A stretch of DNA of 64,000 bases from Pseudomonadota bacterium. GTDB lineage: Bacteria > Pseudomonadota > Alphaproteobacteria > Rhizobiales > Xanthobacteraceae. A program made the position numbers and the translations under genes. The stretch is from the NCBI GenBank assembly GCA_023387735.1, contig JAEWHP010000012.1:62001-126000 (forward strand), read 5' to 3'. Positions 62,111 through 64,000 of this stretch are shown here, in pieces. The notes under the pieces are model-generated. The model did no database searches. It had not been told where the DNA came from and was given only the letters and a program-made list of their open reading frames with translations. Every line of letters begins with the position of its first letter. Position 1 is the first letter of the stretch.

Positions 62111-62526
62111 TCGCTGCCCCGCCTGTATTTGTTGGGCAGCAGTTCGCCGATGCTCACGACTTTCGGCGCCTTGCCATTGTCGGGAACGATGACGCGCGCA
62201 TTGGCGTCATAGTCGTGGATCAGTTCGCGGCAGATGCCGCAGGGCGAGACGACCGCGATCTTGCCGGGCTCGCCGGGCTTCGGATGACGCACGGCGACGA
62301 TGGTCTCGATGCCGCGATCGCCGGTTTCGGTGATGGCGCGGCCGATGGCGATGGCCTCGGCGCAGACCGCGATCCGGCCGATATAGGCGTCGATATTCAC
62401 GCCGGTGACGATACGGCCGTCGCGCGTCCGCATCGCCGCGCCAACTTCCTGCCAATCGTTGCGGTAGCGCTGGCTGATGGCCTCGGTGGCGCTCGCGATC
62501 AGCTCTTCGTCGTCGTTACTCAGCAT
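62107..62526 (-). CDS. Cytidine deaminase-like protein
   Basis: 139 residues. Zinc motifs VCAEAIAIG (Cys55, Glu57) and SPCGICRELIHDY (Cys96, Cys99) match the short cytidine deaminase / blasticidin deaminase fold. The exact substrate is uncertain. The start MLSNDDEELIASATEAISQR (62524-62526) is preferred over a frame-open Met four codons before it. Coupled to ruvB and lies 46 bases after ruvA. Confidence 0.92.
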   Translation of the reverse strand: MLSNDDEELIASATEAISQRYRNDWQEVGAAMRTRDGRIVTGVNIDAYIGRIAVCAEAIAIGRAITETGDRGIETIVAVRHPKPGEPGKIAVVSPCGICRELIHDYDANARVIVPDNGKAPKVVSIGELLPNKYRRGSE

Positions 62527-62572
62527 GGTGGAAAACACATTCCTTGTCAGTCAGCGCCCGGCCGGCGGCAGT

Positions 62573-63190
62573 CTACTTCGCCAGTTCCTTCAGGCCCAGC
62601 CGGATCAATTGCGCCGTCTCGGCATTTTCGCCGGCACTGCGCGAGGCGGATGCTATGGCGGCGGCCGCCTGCGGCTGGCCGTAGCCGAGATTGACCAGCG
62701 CGGAAATCGCATCCGTGACCGGGCGCGGCGCGCGCTGGTCGTCGATCGCGCCGGCGAGATGCACCACCGCCGGATCGACATTGGCGAACGCAGGCGCCTT
62801 GTCCTTCAATTCGGTGACGATGCGCTCCGCGACTTTCGGGCCGACGCCGGGCGTACGCGACACCGCAGCCTTGTCGCGCAGCGCAATCGCGTTGGCGAGT
62901 TCGGCCGGCGGCAGCGTCGAGAGAACAGCCAATGCGACCTTGGCTCCGACGCCCTGCACCGTCTGCAGCAGGCGAAACCATTCGCGTTCGAGATCGCTGC
63001 GGAAGCCGAACAGCTTGATCTGGTCCTCGCGCACATGGGTTTCGATCGACAGCACCGCCGCCTCGCCGGGCGACGGCAGCGCCTGCAGCGTGCGCGACGC
63101 GCAATGCACCTGGTAGCCGACGCCGCCGACGTCGAGGATCACGTAGTCCTCGCCATAGGAATCGATCAGGCCTTTCAGTTTGCCGATCAT
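62573..63190 (-). CDS. ruvA: Holliday junction branch migration protein RuvA
   Basis: 205 residues, MIGKLKGLIDSYGEDYVILD onward. Helix-hairpin-helix motifs LLQTVQGVGAKVALAVLS and VSRTPGVGPKVAERIVTEL bind the junction. The C-terminal domain III (ISALVNLGYGQPQAAAAI) contacts RuvB. ATG overlaps the ruvC stop (ATGA). Confidence 0.97.
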   Translation of the reverse strand: MIGKLKGLIDSYGEDYVILDVGGVGYQVHCASRTLQALPSPGEAAVLSIETHVREDQIKLFGFRSDLEREWFRLLQTVQGVGAKVALAVLSTLPPAELANAIALRDKAAVSRTPGVGPKVAERIVTELKDKAPAFANVDPAVVHLAGAIDDQRAPRPVTDAISALVNLGYGQPQAAAAIASASRSAGENAETAQLIRLGLKELAK

Positions 63191-63714
63191 AGGCTGGCGA
63201 CCCTCAGCCGCAGCGCCACGCCGCCACGGTGGTGCGCGTGCGTGATCGCGATCGCCAGTGCATCGGCGGCATCGGCCGAGTTCGGCTCGGCCTTCGGCAG
63301 CAGGATCTTGAGCATGACCGCGATCTGGTTCTTGTCCGCATGTCCGGCGCCGACCACGGTCTTCTTGACCTGGTTGGGCGCATATTCCGCAACCGATATG
63401 CCGAACATTGCGGGCGCCAGCATGGCGACGCCGCGCGCCTGGCCAAGCTTCAGAGTGGCGACGCCGTCCTTGTTCACAAATGTCTGTTCCACCGCAGCCT
63501 CCGCCGGCCTGAAATCGCCGAGGACTGCGGCAAGCCCTTCATGAATGGCCAGCAGGCGGCGGGCCAGCGGCAGATCGCCCGGCGGCTCCACCGAACCGCA
63601 GCCGACGAAGGCGAGCCGGTTGCCCTCGCTCTCGATCACGCCCCAGCCGGTGCGGCGCAGGCCGGGATCGATGCCGATGATGCGGACGGGTTGGCGAATC
63701 GATACAGGTGTCAT
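63187..63714 (-). CDS. ruvC: Crossover junction endodeoxyribonuclease RuvC
   Basis: 175 residues. Catalytic acids lie in RIIGIDPGLRRTGWGV, AAVEQTFVN and SADAADALAIAITHAH. Resolves Holliday junctions. I chose ATG 63712-63714 (MTPVSIRQPVRIIGID); upstream in-frame ATGs at 63741 and 63801 give non-conserved extensions. Confidence 0.96.
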   Translation of the reverse strand: MTPVSIRQPVRIIGIDPGLRRTGWGVIESEGNRLAFVGCGSVEPPGDLPLARRLLAIHEGLAAVLGDFRPAEAAVEQTFVNKDGVATLKLGQARGVAMLAPAMFGISVAEYAPNQVKKTVVGAGHADKNQIAVMLKILLPKAEPNSADAADALAIAITHAHHRGGVALRLRVASL

Positions 63715-63803
63715 GGCGTAGTGATAACGCCAGAGGGGCATGAACGAAACATAAAGAGAACGGAAATCCCCTGCCAAGGGATTGTCGTGCCGCACGCTCA
63801 CCT

Positions 63804-63904
63804 CGTCATCCCCGCGGAAGCGGGGATCCAGTACGCCGAGACTTCTCGGCCCAAGCTGAGGCCTCTGGAATACTGGATCGCCCGGTCAAGCCGGGCGACG
63901 ACAG
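63804..63904. repeat. Dispersed intergenic repeat, family 4
   Basis: CGTCATCCCCGCGGAAGCGGGGATCCAGTA-type hairpin (CCCCGC/GCGGGG) joined to CTGGAATACTGGATCGCCCGG and a CCCGG/CCGGG hairpin. CCAGTA and TACTGG form outer arms. It separates ruvC from yebC. Confidence 0.8.
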
Positions 63905-63934
63905 TGGAGTGTGGAGAGACGCGCCGGAGACCGA

Positions 63935-64000
63935 TCACCCGCCCATCTTGGCGACCAGCGCGTCGGAAATCTCGAAATTGGCGTAGACGTTCTGGACGTC
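63935..64000 (-). CDS. yebC: YebC/PmpR family transcriptional regulator, C-terminal end (runs off the window)
   Basis: The last 21 codons are present: DVQNVYANFEISDALVAKMG then G and stop. This ending is highly conserved in YebC-family DNA-binding regulators, and yebC directly precedes ruvC in many alphaproteobacteria. The start is outside the window. Confidence 0.88.
   Translation of the reverse strand, partial: DVQNVYANFEISDALVAKMGG

Overview
The window looks like chromosomal DNA of a Bradyrhizobium-type alphaproteobacterium (Nitrobacteraceae). It is GC-rich throughout. It carries the rhizobial blocks yceD-plsX-fabH-ihfA, glyA-nrdR-ribD-ribE-ribH-nusB-thiL and yebC-ruvC-ruvA-ruvB, a ROSE-type RNA thermometer in front of hsp20, an FNR/FixK box, many small proteins of the kind common in Bradyrhizobium, and several families of short palindromic intergenic repeats. 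No tRNA, rRNA, CRISPR array, insertion sequence or prophage was recognised. The species assignment is inference from gene content.

Layout. 1-5.6 kb: lipid synthesis (plsX, fabH), the start of ihfA, cytochrome bc1 chaperone, bamE and a TctC-type binding protein. 5.7-8.3 kb: proton-pumping pyrophosphatase and a cold-shock protein. 8.5-14.2 kb: a tightly overlapped minus-strand operon for one-carbon, riboflavin and thiamine metabolism with nrdR and nusB. 14.2-16.1 kb: a repeat-rich zone around a GST gene. 16.1-19.3 kb: nhaA, small coupled genes, and hsp20 behind a ROSE thermometer. 19.5-23.7 kb: an arylsulfatase / calcineurin-type phosphoesterase / two membrane protein cluster behind a perfect FNR-type box. 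23.9-36.4 kb: envelope and stress functions (LapA-like, HdeD, amidase, SCO1 with an MBL-fold protein, an L,D-transpeptidase, an orphan CoxL-type molybdoenzyme, a serine acetyltransferase). 36.6-46.9 kb: a TetR regulator with a matching operator pair, DGPF/YCII proteins, GST, a soluble triple-PAS chemoreceptor, and cobalamin nucleotide-loop genes. 47.1-53.9 kb: a 2268-residue repeat protein with RTX motifs and a type I secretion-like C-terminus. 54.3-56.6 kb: an ECF42-type sigma factor with its DGPF partner and a micro-operon of tiny membrane proteins. 56.7-64 kb: a hydroxyacid dehydrogenase, TetR/GST pair, thioesterase, a metallophosphoesterase remnant, ruvB, cytidine deaminase, ruvA, ruvC and the end of yebC.

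Most minus-strand housekeeping genes overlap by 1-8 bases (ATGA, GTGA, TGATG, TAATG), which fixes many start codons and implies coupled translation. The parts most worth a second look are the giant repeat protein with its near-identical internal DNA cassettes, the shared palindrome in front of the TetR gene and the DUF2852 gene, the 29-bp inverted repeat in front of plsX, the ROSE thermometer, the FNR-boxed sulfatase cluster, and a three-gene micro-operon with two uncatalogued proteins of 33 and 38 residues.
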